64,000 bases of DNA, from assembly GCF_032884065.1 (NCBI RefSeq), contig NW_027062884.1, positions 62,001 through 126,000 of the forward strand, read 5' to 3'. The notes beneath the pieces are model-generated. The model made no database searches, was not told the origin of the DNA, and worked only from the letters and a program-made list of their open reading frames with translations. Below are positions 11,260-24,221 of the stretch, piece by piece. The DNA is from Artemia franciscana (Eukaryota > Arthropoda > Branchiopoda > Anostraca > Artemiidae). A program made the translations under genes and the position numbers. How positions within the stretch are numbered: the stretch's first letter is position 1; every line of letters begins with the position of its first letter.

Positions 11260-13073
11260 GCCGATAGGTTTTGAGACAGTCATTTGTCCAAAAATCATCG
11301 GAAGATCATATAATAATGCCTTTGGGGTGGAAAGAATCCCTCAGAGTCTGGGGGCAAAGGTTGTAAGTTATGCCCCAGGAGTATATCAGGTTTTTATAAA
11401 AGGAGTGGTCATGTGAACTTTAAAAGAGACTCATTTAATTTGAAATGTATAGTTCTAGTTTCCTTTTTAAGAGTCTTTCTAAGAGCAACTAGCCCCCCTC
11501 CCTGACATTCTCTTTTCTTAAAGACAGTTAATTGAAATTGTGAGAGAGCCATTTTGTTACCAGTAGTCCAAATATCATATAGCAATTTCTTTTGGGTGGA
11601 AACCCCAGAGCCCTTGGGTAAGGGTTGTAAGTTATGTCCCGGGGAAAATAAGGTTTTTTGGGAACGAATGGTCATATAAGCTTCGAATCGGATGTAGCTC
11701 ATTTGATTAGAATTCCAAAGTTCTAGTACCCTTTTTATGACACTGGGTATTAACCAAGCGACATATAGGGATCGCAAATTCTGTCGGTCTGTCTGTCTGA
11801 CGGTCTGTCCGTCGTTCTTTCCTGGTTTTGCCACTTTAGGCACTTTCAGGTAAGCTAGGACGATGAAATTTGACAGGCGTATCCGGGATCGGGCCAGATT
11901 AAATTAGAAATAGTCATTTTTGCGATTTTAATATCTGGGGGGGAGTGGGGTGCCGGGTAATTCGGAAAAATAGAAAAAATGAAGTATTTTAAACTTATGA
12001 ACGGGTAATGGGATCTTAATGAAATTTGATATTTGAAGGATATCGTGTCTTAGAGCTCTTATTTTAAATTCCAACCAGATCTGGTGACATCTGAAGGATT
12101 TAGAGGGAGGGACCTAAAATCTTGGAAAACGCTTAGAATGGAGAGATCGGGATGAAACATGGTGGAGATACTAAGCAGAAGTCCTAGACACGTGATTGAC
12201 ATAACCGGAACGGATCTGCTTAATTTGGGGGAGTCGGAGGTTGGGTTGATCCTAAAAAATTAGAAAAAATGAGGTATTTTTAACTTACGAAGTAGTGATT
12301 GGATCTTAATGAAATTTGAAGTTTGGAAGAATATCGTGTCTCAGAGCTTTATTTTAAATCCCGACTGGATCCGGTGACATTGGGGGGATTTTAGGGGGGA
12401 ACTTAAAATCTTGGAAAACGATTAGAGTGGAGGGATCGGGATGAAACTTGGTGTATAAATAAGCACAAGTCCTAGATAAGTGATTGACATAACTGGGACG
12501 GATTCGCTCTCTTTGGGGGAGTTGGGGGGAGGGTTAATTTTAAAAAATTAAAAAAATGAGGTATTTTTAACTTACGAAGGAGTGATCAGATCTTAATGAA
12601 ATTTGGTTTTTGGAAGGATATTGTGTCTCAGAGCTCTTATTTTAAATCCTAACCGGATTCGGTGACATTGGGGGGAGTTGGAGGGGGACCTAAAATCTAG
12701 GTAAGCGCTTAGAGTGGAGGGATCAGGATGAAATTTGGTGTTAAAAATAATCATAAGTCCAAGATACATGATTTACATAACCGTAACGGATCCGCTCTCT
12801 TTGAGGGAGTTTGGGGGAGGAGGGTTAATTCTGAAAAATTAAAAAAACAGGTATTTTTAACTTACGAAGGAGTGATAAAATCTTAATGAAATTTCGTCGG
12901 GATCAAACGATGGAGAAAATAATCATCAGTCCTAGATACTTGATTTACTTATCTGGACCAGATCAACTGTCTTTGGTGGATTTGGGGGGGGGGGGAGTAA
13001 TTTAGAAAAAATAGAAAAAAATGAGGTATTCCTAACATGCGAACGGGGATCAGATCTTAATGAAATTTGATAT
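11260..13073 (+). repeat. Satellite/inverted-repeat family block, forward orientation
   Basis: 11260-11760 holds forward ~265-bp units. 11760-11830 holds the CAGAC-type run. 11830-13073 holds about four units of the ~290-bp dimeric satellite, with GGATCTGCTTAATTTGG, GGATTCGCTCTCTTTGG and GGATCCGCTCTCTTTGA near 12215, 12510 and 12795. It is the forward counterpart of 7735-8700. The 144-codon minus-strand frame at 11409-11843 lies inside this repeat and is discounted. Confidence 0.75.
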
Positions 13074-13355
13074 CAATTACTACTACTACCACTAAAGCTT
13101 AGGCTACTACAATTAATTCTACTACTAATAGTACTTTTACTGCTATTATTGTGAGTTTGCAAGTTTCATTTATTTATTGATAGTGATTTTTTGGTAGTTT
13201 TACGCTTGGAAGATTATTTGACTTTAATTCCACTCATTTTTAGCTTAATAGAGCTCTTTACTTTTCTTTGAAAATTATATTTTGTGGAAATAGTTTATTA
13301 AATTAATCAAAACAAAAGCCAAGCATGTAGGGTGAATTTTGTCAATGCAGACAGT
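13074..13355 (+). repeat. (ACT)-rich repeat R-E, copy 1
   Basis: Begins with (CTACTA)-type trinucleotides and a CACTAAAGCTTAGGCTAC stretch, then about 200 bases of AT-rich sequence including GATAGTGATTTTTTGG. It is closely similar to 14535-14840, and its first 65 bases occur reversed at 7735-7800. Confidence 0.65.
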
Positions 13356-13359
13356 TCAA

Positions 13360-14090
13360 CTTTTGAAGAGGCTCATTTAATTTTAAATGCATAGTTTTAG
13401 TTTCCTTTTTAAGAGTCAATTATGAAAGAGAGCAGCTAGCCCCCCTCCCTGACAGTCTCTTTTCTTAAAACACAGTTAATTGAAATTGTGAGACAGCCAT
13501 TTTGTTACCAAAAGTCCAAAAATCATATAGCAATGTCTTTTGGGTGGACACCCCAGAGCCCATGGGTAAGGGTTGTAAGTTGTGTCTCGGGGTATATAAG
13601 GTTTTTTGGGAACGAGTGGTCATATAAGCTTTGAATCGGATGGAGCTCATTTGATTGAAATTCCGAAGTTCTAGTTTCCTTTTTAATAGTCAAAAATAAA
13701 CGAAGTTCAATCAGCCCCTCCAAAGCCTATCATTCCACAAAACATATCCCAACCAAATTTGGAGAGATCTATTTCGTTCAGCCTTTTTGAAAGGTCCAGT
13801 AATTATGTCTGAGGATGTCAACCTGCCAAAAGTTCTCAGGGCAAGGGTGGTAACATAGGCAATTTGTTCATTGTTTAAACACATCATATGTTATTGAGAA
13901 AGGTATGCATGTTTGAACTTTGCTTTCCAAGAAGACGAAGGGCACTCAGGTGAGCCTTTCAGAGAATGTTTTGAACTAAGTCAAAACTTGTTATGTCTAC
14001 AAAGTATATGTTATTGAGAAAGGTATTAAGTTAGAACTTTCTGAGAATGCTTAAAAGGGAATATTGTCTCGCCAAAAGGTAATATGTGCA
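13360..14090 (+). repeat. ~265-bp repeat units, forward
   Basis: This copies the same unit series as 2780-3110 and 59447-60060: the TTTTGGGTGGACACCCCAGA stretch, then GGTTGTAAGTTGTGTCTCGG, then GTTATTGAGAAAGG segments. The last part (13870-14060) has two related segments containing GTATATGTTATTGAGAAAGG. No gene is seen. Confidence 0.65.
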
Positions 14091-14534
14091 CACTACTGCT
14101 AATATTACTGCTACTACTTCTATTGATCCTATTCGTACGGCTAAGAGCACTGAGAAGAAAATATGATAAGATTAAGGTTATCAATAGGACATATCTGCAA
14201 TGTATTAAGTTTTATTAAGTTGTAAGGATAATTTTATTAAGTTGAAACCTCTAGGACTTGATGAGAGGAAGGTTCTGCCGATATGTTCATGCTACTACTA
14301 GTAATATCAATACTACTACTGTAACTACTATTACAACTATGCCTAGAGATATGAAGGTGAAATTTTCAAGGAATTTTGAGGGGAAAGTTGAAGTGAATCA
14401 CAACACGCCGTTTATGTGCAGATTTTCCAATGGGTGTAACAGAAATGGGTAAAACTAAGAGGGGTTGTTGCGAGGGATGTTGAACTAACCAAAATAATAT
14501 GTTTTTCACCTAATACTTCTACTTCTACTCATAC
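14091..14534 (+). repeat. (ACT)n-rich repeat R-F
   Basis: Trinucleotide-rich (ACT, ATT, ACC) stretches alternate with conserved phrases such as ATTGATCCTATTCGTACGGC and GCCTAGAGATATGAAGG. The same order occurs at 32085-32400 and 60060-60350. A 64-codon frame here is not preserved between copies. Confidence 0.6.
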
Positions 14535-14840
14535 TATTACTACTATTATTACTACTTCTATTACTACTACTGCCACTAAAGCTTAGGCTACTACAATTAA
14601 TTCTACTGCTAATACTACTTCTACTGCTATTATTGTGAGTTTGTGAGTTTTATTTCTTTATTGATAGTGATTTTTTGGCATTTTTACGCCTGGATGATTA
14701 TTTGACTATATTTCCGCCCACTTTCGGCTTAACGGAGCTCTTTACTTTTCTTTGAAAAGCTTATTTTGTGGGAAAAGGTTTTTAAATTAATCAAAACAAA
14801 AGCCAAATGCGCAGGGTGAATCTTGTCGGTGCAGAAAGCT
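14535..14840 (+). repeat. (ACT)-rich repeat R-E, copy 2
   Basis: This is a second copy of the 13074-13355 repeat in the same orientation, with the CACTAAAGCTTAGGCTAC mark at 14575-14592. 14841-15044 after it is AT-rich and holds nothing I recognise. Confidence 0.6.
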
Positions 14841-15044
14841 TATATCGAGGAAAAGGAGCTTGCAATCAGGAAAAATTAAGATGAGGCAATCTATTTATTC
14901 TCTAATCAATAATTATCGCGTCATTCATTCATTGAATTAAGAAATTCTGACGTTCATTAAATTATTCCTTCCTGTTAATTAATCATTTTATAGGATTTTC
15001 TTTCTTCAGGAAGTTGATATGATTTTTATCGTTGGTTCTCTCAT

Positions 15045-15605
15045 AGCCACAGAATTCATTACAATTTGATTTGATGTCACTTTTCATTCTTTTCACTGAT
15101 GTCACTCCCTGTCACTTTTTTTCTAACCTTGGATATAGTTTTCGATCGTTTTTATTTAGATTTGTTTTGACATTTTTTTCATATGTCTTCTAGCCGCAGA
15201 TCTTGTTTGTGCTTCATTTTCGTGGATTATTATCTAAGACATTTTTCTATGCATTTTGTTTCAGCTGTTTGATTCATTTGCAATCATCGGTAATTTCGAA
15301 CTCATTCAATTTAATAATAAATTCATTCCAAAGAGCCAAAATAAATTCATTGTATTCCATGGTGGTTAAGAAATTCAGTTTTGAATTCATTTTCTCCTTC
15401 CTGTGTGTCTTTACAGACTCTAAAATAATATTTCCTCATTTTATTATGAAAAATCAGCAATTTTGATTAAATTAAGCAATTCTGGCTTGAACTTCATTCC
15501 TTCTTCTCGTTTACCCATCGCAGACTTACGCACGCTAAACTAACACGTTCCTGAATTCGATTGTAATTTCGCTTTGTGTTCCAACAGTGGTTTCAGCTGT
15601 GCAAC
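15045..15605 (+). repeat. Interspersed repeat R-D, forward copy
   Basis: This is the longest copy of the family also found reversed at 10785-11235 and forward at 32405-32748. It ends where the Helitron fragment begins (15606). The phrase ATTCATTTTCTCCTTCCTGT of this repeat reappears at 16499, beyond the Helitron fragment. This suggests the Helitron piece was inserted or rearranged within repeat R-D. Confidence 0.65.
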
Positions 15606-16500
15606 GAACATGCATACATACACCTTATTTTTATATGGATAGATAGATATACATATACGCTATAAATTAACTACGTAAAACTTGCGAATATACAACATTC
15701 TTTGCTGTCCCTTTGTCTGTGCATATAAATAGATTGTTAGATTTACCGACCCTCGAACATGCAACATAAAATTGTCCATGGGAAAAACAATCTGTATTAA
15801 GATCTATACCGCATTTTTCTAATGATTGTCCTTGAGCTTTGTTGATGGTGATTGCAAATGTTAATCGAATTGGGAATTGCAATCTTTTAAATTGAAAAGG
15901 CAGATCTGTTGGAATCATGGGAATGCAAGGAATAAGAATAGCCTCATCCTCAAAAGGCCCTGTCAAGATTGTTGTCTCTATTAAGTTTTCCATTGTTTTT
16001 TTTACGGCAAGTGGCGATCCATTGCAAAACATTGGTGGGCTAATGTTTCGTAACAGTATTATCGGTACGCCTATTTTTAGTTCTAGTATGTGTGGTGGAA
16101 TCCCTGGGAATTTAAAAATTCAGATGGGTAATTAACCGTTTCATTTGGTTCCAGAACTGTGTCGACTGACTTGTAAATGACTGCCTGGTCTCAAATCTTG
16201 GTCAAAATAAAATTGTTGATTTCGTGGAGGTCTTTATTCTCGGCTGCCAGAATCGCTCGTTCACTTTGCAATTTATGATTTTTATAATTGGTTAGAATAT
16301 TCGGAAATACATTTTTAACCAATTCATTTTTGGACGTCACTAAATTACAGAATTCAGCAGGCAGTTGTATACGTCCTGAAATTGAGTCTACTGGAAGCTT
16401 TCCGTTTCCAATTGCCAGCAATTGATCTGAAAATATTTCAGCAGATTCATCGTTTTGCAATTGCACACGTATATTTATAGTTAATTTTAATGTCTTATTC
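15606..16500 (-). mobile_element. Helitron 3' fragment
   Basis: This is a minus-strand remnant covering the C-terminal third of the helicase and the start of the nested short Helitron. The nested part (15606-15665) shows the CATGCATACATACA stretch that marks the short element's 5' region. Neither the true 5' end nor the 3' hairpins are present. Confidence 0.8.
15667..16500 (-). pseudogene. Helitron helicase C-terminal part, broken
   Basis: In the order of the protein, 16500-16191 encodes a relative of LTTNMRVRLQNDDSG through QLPAEFCNLVTSKNEL to KDLHEINNFILTKI. 16032-15667 encodes FKRLQFPIRLTFAITINKAQ, then [20 protein letters not shown] and [16 protein letters not shown], which are helicase motifs V and VI, and ends at the family's usual stop after YSQVL-RS. 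A frame change and a stop separate the two parts (16033-16190). The family's function is DNA unwinding in rolling-circle transposition; this copy is dead. Confidence 0.85.
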
Positions 16501-17149
16501 ATTTTCTCCTTCCTGTGTATCTTATATAATAATATAAAATTAATAATAATATAAAAATAATATAGTTTATTATTAATGTCATTATTAATTATATTGCAAT
16601 TTGTTCATTTTTCAGAAGCAGTATATGTTATTGAGAAAGGCATGCATGTTTGAACTTTACTTTCCATGAAGACGAAGGGCATTCAGGTGAGCCTTTCAAA
16701 ATTACTCTTCAAGAGGACTTGCTCACTAGAAAGATTTCTCAACTTTCTTAATTTTGCAAGGGAACCTTTCGATTGGTTTTAGAAAAAGTAGTGTTTATTG
16801 ATGTCCAATTTTGAACTCTGAGGGTTTTAACCGACTATTTAGAAAGCTATAGGAGAGAGACAGAGTTTAAACCCTATTATCAACTTAGATCGTCGTACGA
16901 AAAACCAGTTGGCACATCTATCAATATCAAAAGAAAATTTTTTCACATGCTGACCAATGGTCATCCTAACGCTGGTACCAATCTCCGGATTCTGTGCTTT
17001 CAAGCGTAAGTGTAATGCAATGTTGGGGGCCTAGAGGGGTAATATTTATGTTATTTGCCATAGTAAAGATAAACGATAATCAGGCACCTTTTTCGTGAGC
17101 AATCGATACCGGTTTGGAAAGTCAGTGAAAGTGAAAAGTCGGGATTTAA
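16501..17149 (+). repeat. AT-rich link and a copy of the GTTATTGAGAAAGG repeat
   Basis: 16501-16600 is an AATAATAT-rich link. 16600-17149 is homologous to 28370-28920 and 56790-57310, including the phrase GCATGCATGTTTGAACTTTAC. It carries a frame-shifted relative of the 66-codon open frame described at 28664-28864 (minus strand about 17060-16880). Nothing else is recognised. Confidence 0.6.
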
Positions 17150-20100
17150 AATGAGAGCTCTAAGTCACGACGTCCTTCTAAACATCAAAATTCATTAAGA
17201 TCCCATCACCCATTCGTAAGTTAAAAATACCTCAATTGTTCTAATTTTTCCTCTCCCTACAGCCCCCCAGATGGTCGAATCGGGGAAAACAACTTTATTA
17301 AGTCAGTTTGTGCAGCTCCCTGACACGCTTACCAATTTTCATCGTCCTAGTACGTCCAGAAGCACCAAACATGCCAAAGCACTGAACCCAACGACCTAAC
17401 TCCCCCAAAGAGAGCAGATCCAGTCCGTTTACTTCAATCACGTATCTGCGACATTTATAAGCGTTTTCAAAAATTACCGGTTTCCCCCTCCAACTCTCCT
17501 CAATGTCAACAGATCTGGTCGGGATTTGAAACAAGAGCTCTGAGACATGAGTTTCATCTGAATATCAAATTTCATTAAGATCCGGTCACGAGTTCTTAAG
17601 TTAAAAATACCTCAATCTCTCTAATTTTTCCAAATTAACAACCCCTAGCTCCCTCAAAGATAAAGGATTGGTTCCAATTATGTCTATCTTGTATCCCTAA
17701 CTTGTGCTTATTCTTCCCATCAAGCTTCATCCCGATATCTCCACTCAAAGCGTTGTCTAAGATTTCCAGTTTCCAAAATTTCTGTTTCCCTCCTCCAGCC
17801 CTCTATGTCCCTTAATCCGATTCGAATTGAAAATGGAGCATCTGAGACACAAGATTCTTTGATGTATAAAGTTTCGTTAAGATCCGATCACCCTTTCGTA
17901 GATACCTCGATTTTCACGTTTTCCAAGAATTCCGGTTTCCCCCTCCAGCTTCCTTCAATGTCACCGGATCAGGTCGAGATTTAAAATGAGAGTTCTAAAG
18001 CACAAGATCCTTCTAGATATCAAATTAAGTAGATATCATTAAGATCTGATTACCCGTTCGTAAGTTAAAAATGCCTCATTTTTTCTAATTTTTCCAAATT
18101 ACTTCCCCCCTGGGATGATTCTTCCCACCAATTTTCATCCTGATCTCTCAGCTTTAAGTGTTTTCCAACATCCCCCCCCCCTAATGACACTGGGGTCGGG
18201 ATTTAAAATAAGAGATCTGAGTTTCGAAGTCCTTCTAAATACGAAATTTCATTAAGGTAAGATCACTCTTTTGTAAGTCAAAAATAGCTGATTTTTCTAA
18301 TTTTTGGAATCAACCTTCTCCCTCCCAAACTACCCCGAAGAGAGCAAATCCGTTCCGGTTATATCAATCCGGTATCTAGGCCTTTTGCTTATTTTCCCCG
18401 CCAAGTTTCATCCCGATCCCTCCAATCTAAGCGTTTTCCAAGAATTTAGGTTCCGACCCCCCCCCAACTTCCCCTTCACCAGATCCAGTCGGGATTTAAA
18501 ATAATAGATTTGAGACATATTATCCTTCCAAACATCAAATTTCATTAAGATCCGATCACTCCTCGTAAGTTAAAAATACCTAATTTTCAAAATTAACCCC
18601 ACCCCAACTCCCCAAAGAAAGCGGATCCGTTCCGGTTATGTCAATCACACATCTAGGACTTATGATTATTTTCCCCATCAAGTTTCATCCCGATCCCTCC
18701 ACTCTAAGCCTTTTTCAAGAATTTAAGTCCCCCAAAACTCCCCCCAATGTCAACAGATCCTGTCGGGATTTGAATTAATAGCTCTGCGACATGATATCCT
18801 TCTAATTATCAAATTTCATTAAGATCTGATCACTCCTTCGTAAGTTAAAAATACCTCGTTATTTTTTTATTTTTGAGAATTAACCCTCCTCCCCCATCTC
18901 CCCCAAAGAGAGCGGATCCGTTCTGGTTATGTCAAAAACGTATCTAGGACTTACAATTATTTCACCACCAATTTTCATCCCGACGCCTCCACTATAAGTG
19001 TATTCGAAGATTTTAGGTTCTCCCCCAACCCCCCCAATGTCATCGGATTCAGTCGGGATTTAAAACAAGAGCTCCAAGACACAGTATCTTTCCAAAAATC
19101 AATATTCATTAAGATCCGATTGCTCCTTCGTAAGTTAAAAATACCTCATTTTTTCTAATTTTTCAAAAGTAACCCTCCCACCCCCCAAAAGAGAGCGGAT
19201 CTGTTCCGGTTATGCCAATCACGTATCTAGGACTTGCACTTATTTTCCCCAGCAAGTTTCATCCCGATCCCTCCACTTTAATCGTTTTCGAAGATTTAAG
19301 GTTCCACCCCCCCCCCCCAACTCACCCTTCATCAGATCCGCTTGGAATTCAAAATAAGAACTCTGAGACATTACGTATCTCGGACTTATGATCATTTTTC
19401 CCGTCAAGTTTCACCCCGATCCCTCCACTCTAAGCCTTTTCCAAGATTTTAGGTCCCCCCAACTCCCCTAAATGTCACCGGATCTGGATTTAAAAAAGAG
19501 CTCTGCGAAATGATATCCTTCTAAACACCAAATTTCATTAAGATCTGATCACTCCTTCGTAAGTTAAAAATACCTCGTTTTTTCTTTATTTTTCAGAATT
19601 AACCTTCCTCCTCCCAACTCCCCCGAATAGTGCGGATCCGTTCCCAGTTATGTCAATCACGTATCTAGGACGTAAGACTATTTTTACCACCAAGTTGCAT
19701 TCCCATCCCTCCACTCTAAGCATTTCCGAGATTTTAGGTTCTCCCCCAACTCCCCCCAATCTCATCGGATCCGGTCGGAATTTAAAACAAGAGCTCCAAG
19801 ACACCATATCCTTCCAAGGAAAGAATTTCATTAACATCCTCCTTCGTAAGTTAAAAACACCTAATTTTTACTAATTTTTAAAAATCAAGCCTCCCGACCC
19901 CCCTAACTCCCCCAAAGAGAGCGGATCCGTTCCGGTTATGTCAATCACGTATCAAGGACTTACGATTATTTTTACCAACAAGTTTCATCCCGATGCCTCC
20001 ACTCTAAGAGTTTTCCGAGATTTTAGGTTCCCACTCAATTCTCCCCAGTGTCGTCGGATCCAGTCAGGATTTAAAATAAAACTCTGAGACACGATATTCT

Positions 20101-20600
20101 TCCAAATTTCAAGTTTCATTAAGATCCGATCCCTCCTTCGTAAGTTAAAAAACCTCATTTTTTCTAATTTTTCAGATGAACCCTCCCCCCCCCAACTCCC
20201 CCAAATATAGCAGATTCGTTCCGGTTATGTCAATCACTTGTCCAGGACTTCTTTTTATTTTTCCCACCAAGTTTCATCCCGATCCCTCCAGTCTCAGCGT
20301 TTTCCAAAATTTTATGCTCCGCCCTCCAGCTCCCCTCAATATTACCGGATCTAGTCGGCGTTTAAAATAAGAGCTTTTAGACACGATCTCCTTCCAAAAA
20401 TTAAATTTCATTAAGATCCCATAACCCATTCGTAAGTTAAAAATACTTAATTTTTTCTATTTTTCCGAAACAAACGGCCCCCCACTCCCCTCCCCCCAGA
20501 GAGTCAAATCGCAAAAACGATTTTCTAATTTAATATGGTCCCGTCCCTGATAAAACTGTCAAATTTCATCGTCCTAGCTTACCTGGAAAAGCCTGAAGTA
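17150..20600 (-). repeat. ~290-bp dimeric satellite array (right copy)
   Basis: This is the reverse-orientation counterpart of 3118-5525, with the mark GAGAGCGGATCCGTTC and variants near 17405, 18340, 18620, 18912, 19195, 19635, 19920 and 20213. From about 17878 rightward it matches the left array; the right copy holds roughly one extra unit (around 19330-19690). 17150-17877 are further, more diverged units with no partner in the left arm. Confidence 0.8.
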
Positions 20601-23600
20601 GCAAAACCGGGACAGACCGACAGAATTTGCAATCGCTATATGTCACTTGGTTAATACCAAGTGCAAAAAGGGTACTAGAACTTCGGAATCCCTATCAAAT
20701 GAACTCCATCCGATTCAAAGCTTATATGACCACTCGTTCCAAAAAAACCTTATATACCCCGGGATATAACTTACAACCCTTACCCATGGGCTCTGGGGTG
20801 TCCACCCAAAAGACATTGCTATATGATTTTTGGACTTCTGGCAACAAAATGGCTGTCTCACAATTTCAATTAACTGTGTTTTAAGAAAAGAGAATGTCAG
20901 GGAGGGGGGCTGTTTGCTCTCCCTCATATCTGACTCTTAAAAAGGAAACTAGAACTATACAATTCAAATTAAACGAGCCTCTTTTAAAGTTCACATGACC
21001 ACCCCTTCCATAAAAACCTGATATGCCCCTGGGGCAAAACTTACAACCCTTACCCTCAGACTCTGGGGGATTCTTTCCGCCCCATAGGCATTATTATATG
21101 GTATTCAGACGATTTTTGAACAAATGGCTGTCTCAAAATTTTCTCAGATGTTTTTCTGGAATGTAAGATGTAGGAGGGGCTGCCCCGATCATTTTGAGTC
21201 TTAAAAAAGGAACTAGAAACATATGATTTCCAATTTAATGAGCTCTATCAGAGAGTTTAAACAACCACCCTTTCCATGAAAACCTTACGTGCCCTCGGGG
21301 CATAACTTATAAACCTTGCGCTGAGGGCTGTGAGGGGAGGAAGCTGTCAGTATCAAAGACATAATTTTCAGACCTTTCAACTATGCTAAACAAAATGGCT
21401 ATCTTTGATTTTTGATCAGATGTGTTTGGGAATTCATGGGCGGGGGGGTGTTTGGAGGCTTGTTGCACTCCGATCACTTTTGACTATAAAAAAAGGAACT
21501 AGACGTTTCAATTTTCCATCGAATGAGCCTTTTCTTACATTCCTAAGACAACAAATGGTCATCTCAAAATTTCTGTCTGATGCATATCAGTAAACCACGA
21601 GGCAGAGGCGGGGTGATTATCCAACTTTTGATCACTCTCAATTAAAAAAAAACAACACAACATTAGAACTTCTGATTACCAATCCAAAGTCCAATAGCCC
21701 CCCTCCGAAGTTTCAACGATCACTCCTTCTATCTAAACCTTATATAACCCCTGGGCATTACTTACAGCCCATGCCTTGAGGGTTCTGGAGTGATGATCAT
21801 CCTCAAAGACATAATTCTGGACCTTTCAACTACGTTGAACAGAATGGTCAGCTTAAAATTTCGATTGGAGGTGTTTGGGGAAATGGCGGGCGTGGGAGGG
21901 GTGTTAGTCGCCTTCCAATCACTTTTCTATTAAAAACGGCAATAGCCCTTCTAATTTCCAACAGAATGCGCCCTTTTCGAAGTTTCTACGCCAAATCATT
22001 CGATACGAAGTGCCTTGTTATAAAACCAAAAAAATAAATAATTTTCGAGCTTGCAACTGGACAATTCCCGTATAAATATGACTTAGTTTTTTTCTTTATA
22101 TTATTTTGTCTGATTTGAAACTAATATATTTTTTCTTTATTACAAATTTCACAAGATTATATCTACATAGTTGTAAATTTTCGAAAAATCATAAATATAA
22201 ATATAAATGAATCGTAAATTAACATAAATGAAGAAGAAATTCCAAAACTTATCAAATTCATTGCTGGCAAGGATATTATAGATATTGATACCCAAGAATT
22301 ATTTTTGGTTGACAAATACGATTCAGGAACAAGATTTAAGCTGTTTTGCGATGACGTCAATTTTGACTTTTCGGCTAATACCAGTTTACAGATGTTTGTC
22401 AGCTTCAGTTCATAATCATATCATTATGATAAATCATAAATCTTCCTTGTGACACGCGGGATTGAACCAGGAAACCTTTAATTCAGAGACATGGCGTCAT
22501 CCACTACGCTGTCAAAAGGTATGTGGTATTTTAAATTTTCTAATATATGGTTCATATAATTTTGATAAAAGAAATGCAATGGATTATGTATAGATACCTT
22601 CAAATGCAATGAAATGCAATGGATTATATACCTTCTTAGTTTACGGCAGATTTGAGGAATCATTTAAAATATCTATGTAATGGTTAAAGAGATTGATCTT
22701 AAACTTAAATATTATCTGTAGAAATTCCATCAGAGTATCATGTCTGCAGTATATTGTGGACAGCTTGGGAGATGAAGTTTAGACTTTCATATACTTTTGG
22801 GTAAGGTAATAGAGAGTCTGAGGAAAAGCAAAATCAAATTTAACATGGATGGAAGAGAGAAGGGGCTAAAAAAAATATTTGTCTCCTTTCCAGACAAAAA
22901 TAAAGAAAAATTAAGATTATAATATCCTATTAGGCCTATACTAATGCACAGTTCTGCAGCCAGATAAATCAGAAGACACTTTGTGCTGTTTTAGTTTTTT
23001 AGTTTCTAATTTAAGTTTTAATTTAGTTTTTTTTTTAAATGAGAGTGATCAAAGGTTGAATACTCCTCCCCTACGCCTCGTAGTTTACCGATATGCATCT
23101 GATAGAAATTTTTAGATGGTCATTTCTTGTCTTAGAAACTTATGAAAAGGCTCATTCGATGGAAAATCGAAAGGTTTAGTTCTTTTTTTTTATTACTCAA
23201 AAGTGATCAGAGTGCAACAAGTGCCCCCCCCTCTCCACGCCCATTAATTCCCAAAACATATCTGATCAAAATTTTAAGATTGCCATTTTTTTAGCATAGT
23301 TGAAGGGTCTGAAATATATGTCTTTGATACTGACGGCTCCCTCTCCTCCCCCCCCCGCCAAAGACCTCAGCGCAAGGTTTATAAGTTATGCCCTGGGGGC
23401 ATATAAGATTTTTATGGAAAGGGTGGTTGTTTAAACTCTCTGAAAGGGCTCATTAGATTGGAAATTATACATTCTAGTTCCTTTTTTAAGAGTCAACGTG
23501 ATCGGGGCCGCCCCTCTCCTACGTCTTACATTCCAGAAAAACATCCAATAAAATTTTGAGACAGCCATTTGTTCAAAAATCGTCCAAAGATCATATAATA

Positions 23601-23758
23601 ACGCCTCTGGGGTGGAAGGAATCTACCAGAGTCTGGGGGTAAGGGTTTTAAGTAATGCCCCAGGGACATATCAAGTTTTTATGGAAGGGGTGGTCATGTG
23701 AACTTTAAAAGAATCCCATTTAATTTGAAATGTATATTTCAAGTTTCCTTTTTAAGAG
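20601..23758 (-). repeat. ~265-bp tandem repeat block with internal inverted repeat (right copy)
   Basis: This is a reversed copy of 1-3117. Position p in the left copy pairs with about 23759 minus p, checked at both edges and near 3347/20412. It contains the same spacer (about 21660-23040) with the tRNA-like sequence. Short open frames are not preserved between copies and are discounted. 23759-24017 continues with more ~265-bp unit sequence. Confidence 0.75.
22447..22517 (-). repeat. tRNA-like sequence, copy 3
   Basis: This is the reverse-strand equivalent of 1237-1307, 71 nt. The first acceptor strand has one change (TTTTGAC in place of TTGTGAC), so the stem is 6 of 7 pairs. A-box-like and B-box-like segments are kept. 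No anticodon can be assigned. Confidence 0.55.
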
Positions 23759-24017
23759 ATCTTCTGATAAAGAGGTTTGTTGGGGGAGGGGAGAAGGAGC
23801 TGTCAGTATCAAAGACATAATTTTCAGACCTTTCAACTGTGTTAAACAAAATGGCTATCTTAAAATTTTGATCAGACGTGTTTTGGGAATTGATGGGCGT
23901 GGGGGGGGGGCACTGTTGCACTCCGATCACTTTTGACTAATAAAAAAAGAACTAGACCTTTCAATTTTCCATCGAATGAGCCTTTTCTTAAGTTTCTAAG
24001 ACAAGAAATGACCATCT

Positions 24018-24221
24018 ATTTTCCTAAATAAGGCAAATTTTCTCAGGCTCGTAACTTTTGATGGCTAAGACTAAACTTGATGAAACTTATATATTTAAAA
24101 TCAGCATTAAAATGCGATTCTTTTGATGTAGCTATTGATATCAAAATTCAATTTTTTAGAGTTTTGGTTCCTATTGAGCCGGATCGCTCCTTACTACAGT
24201 TCGTTACCACGAACTGTTTGA
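24018..24221 (+). repeat. Short interspersed repeat ending in a 9-bp hairpin
   Basis: This ~200-bp segment starts TTTTCCTAAATAAGGC and ends with a perfect hairpin, ACAGTTCGT - TACC - ACGAACTGT, followed by TTGA. Its right edge cuts the helicase remnant at the residues LPI of motif III. In the copies at 45.9 and 61.8 kb the helicase continues through this point. So it is an insertion or a junction with loss of the downstream helicase. I see no other copy in the window. It might be a small non-autonomous DNA transposon. Confidence 0.5.
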
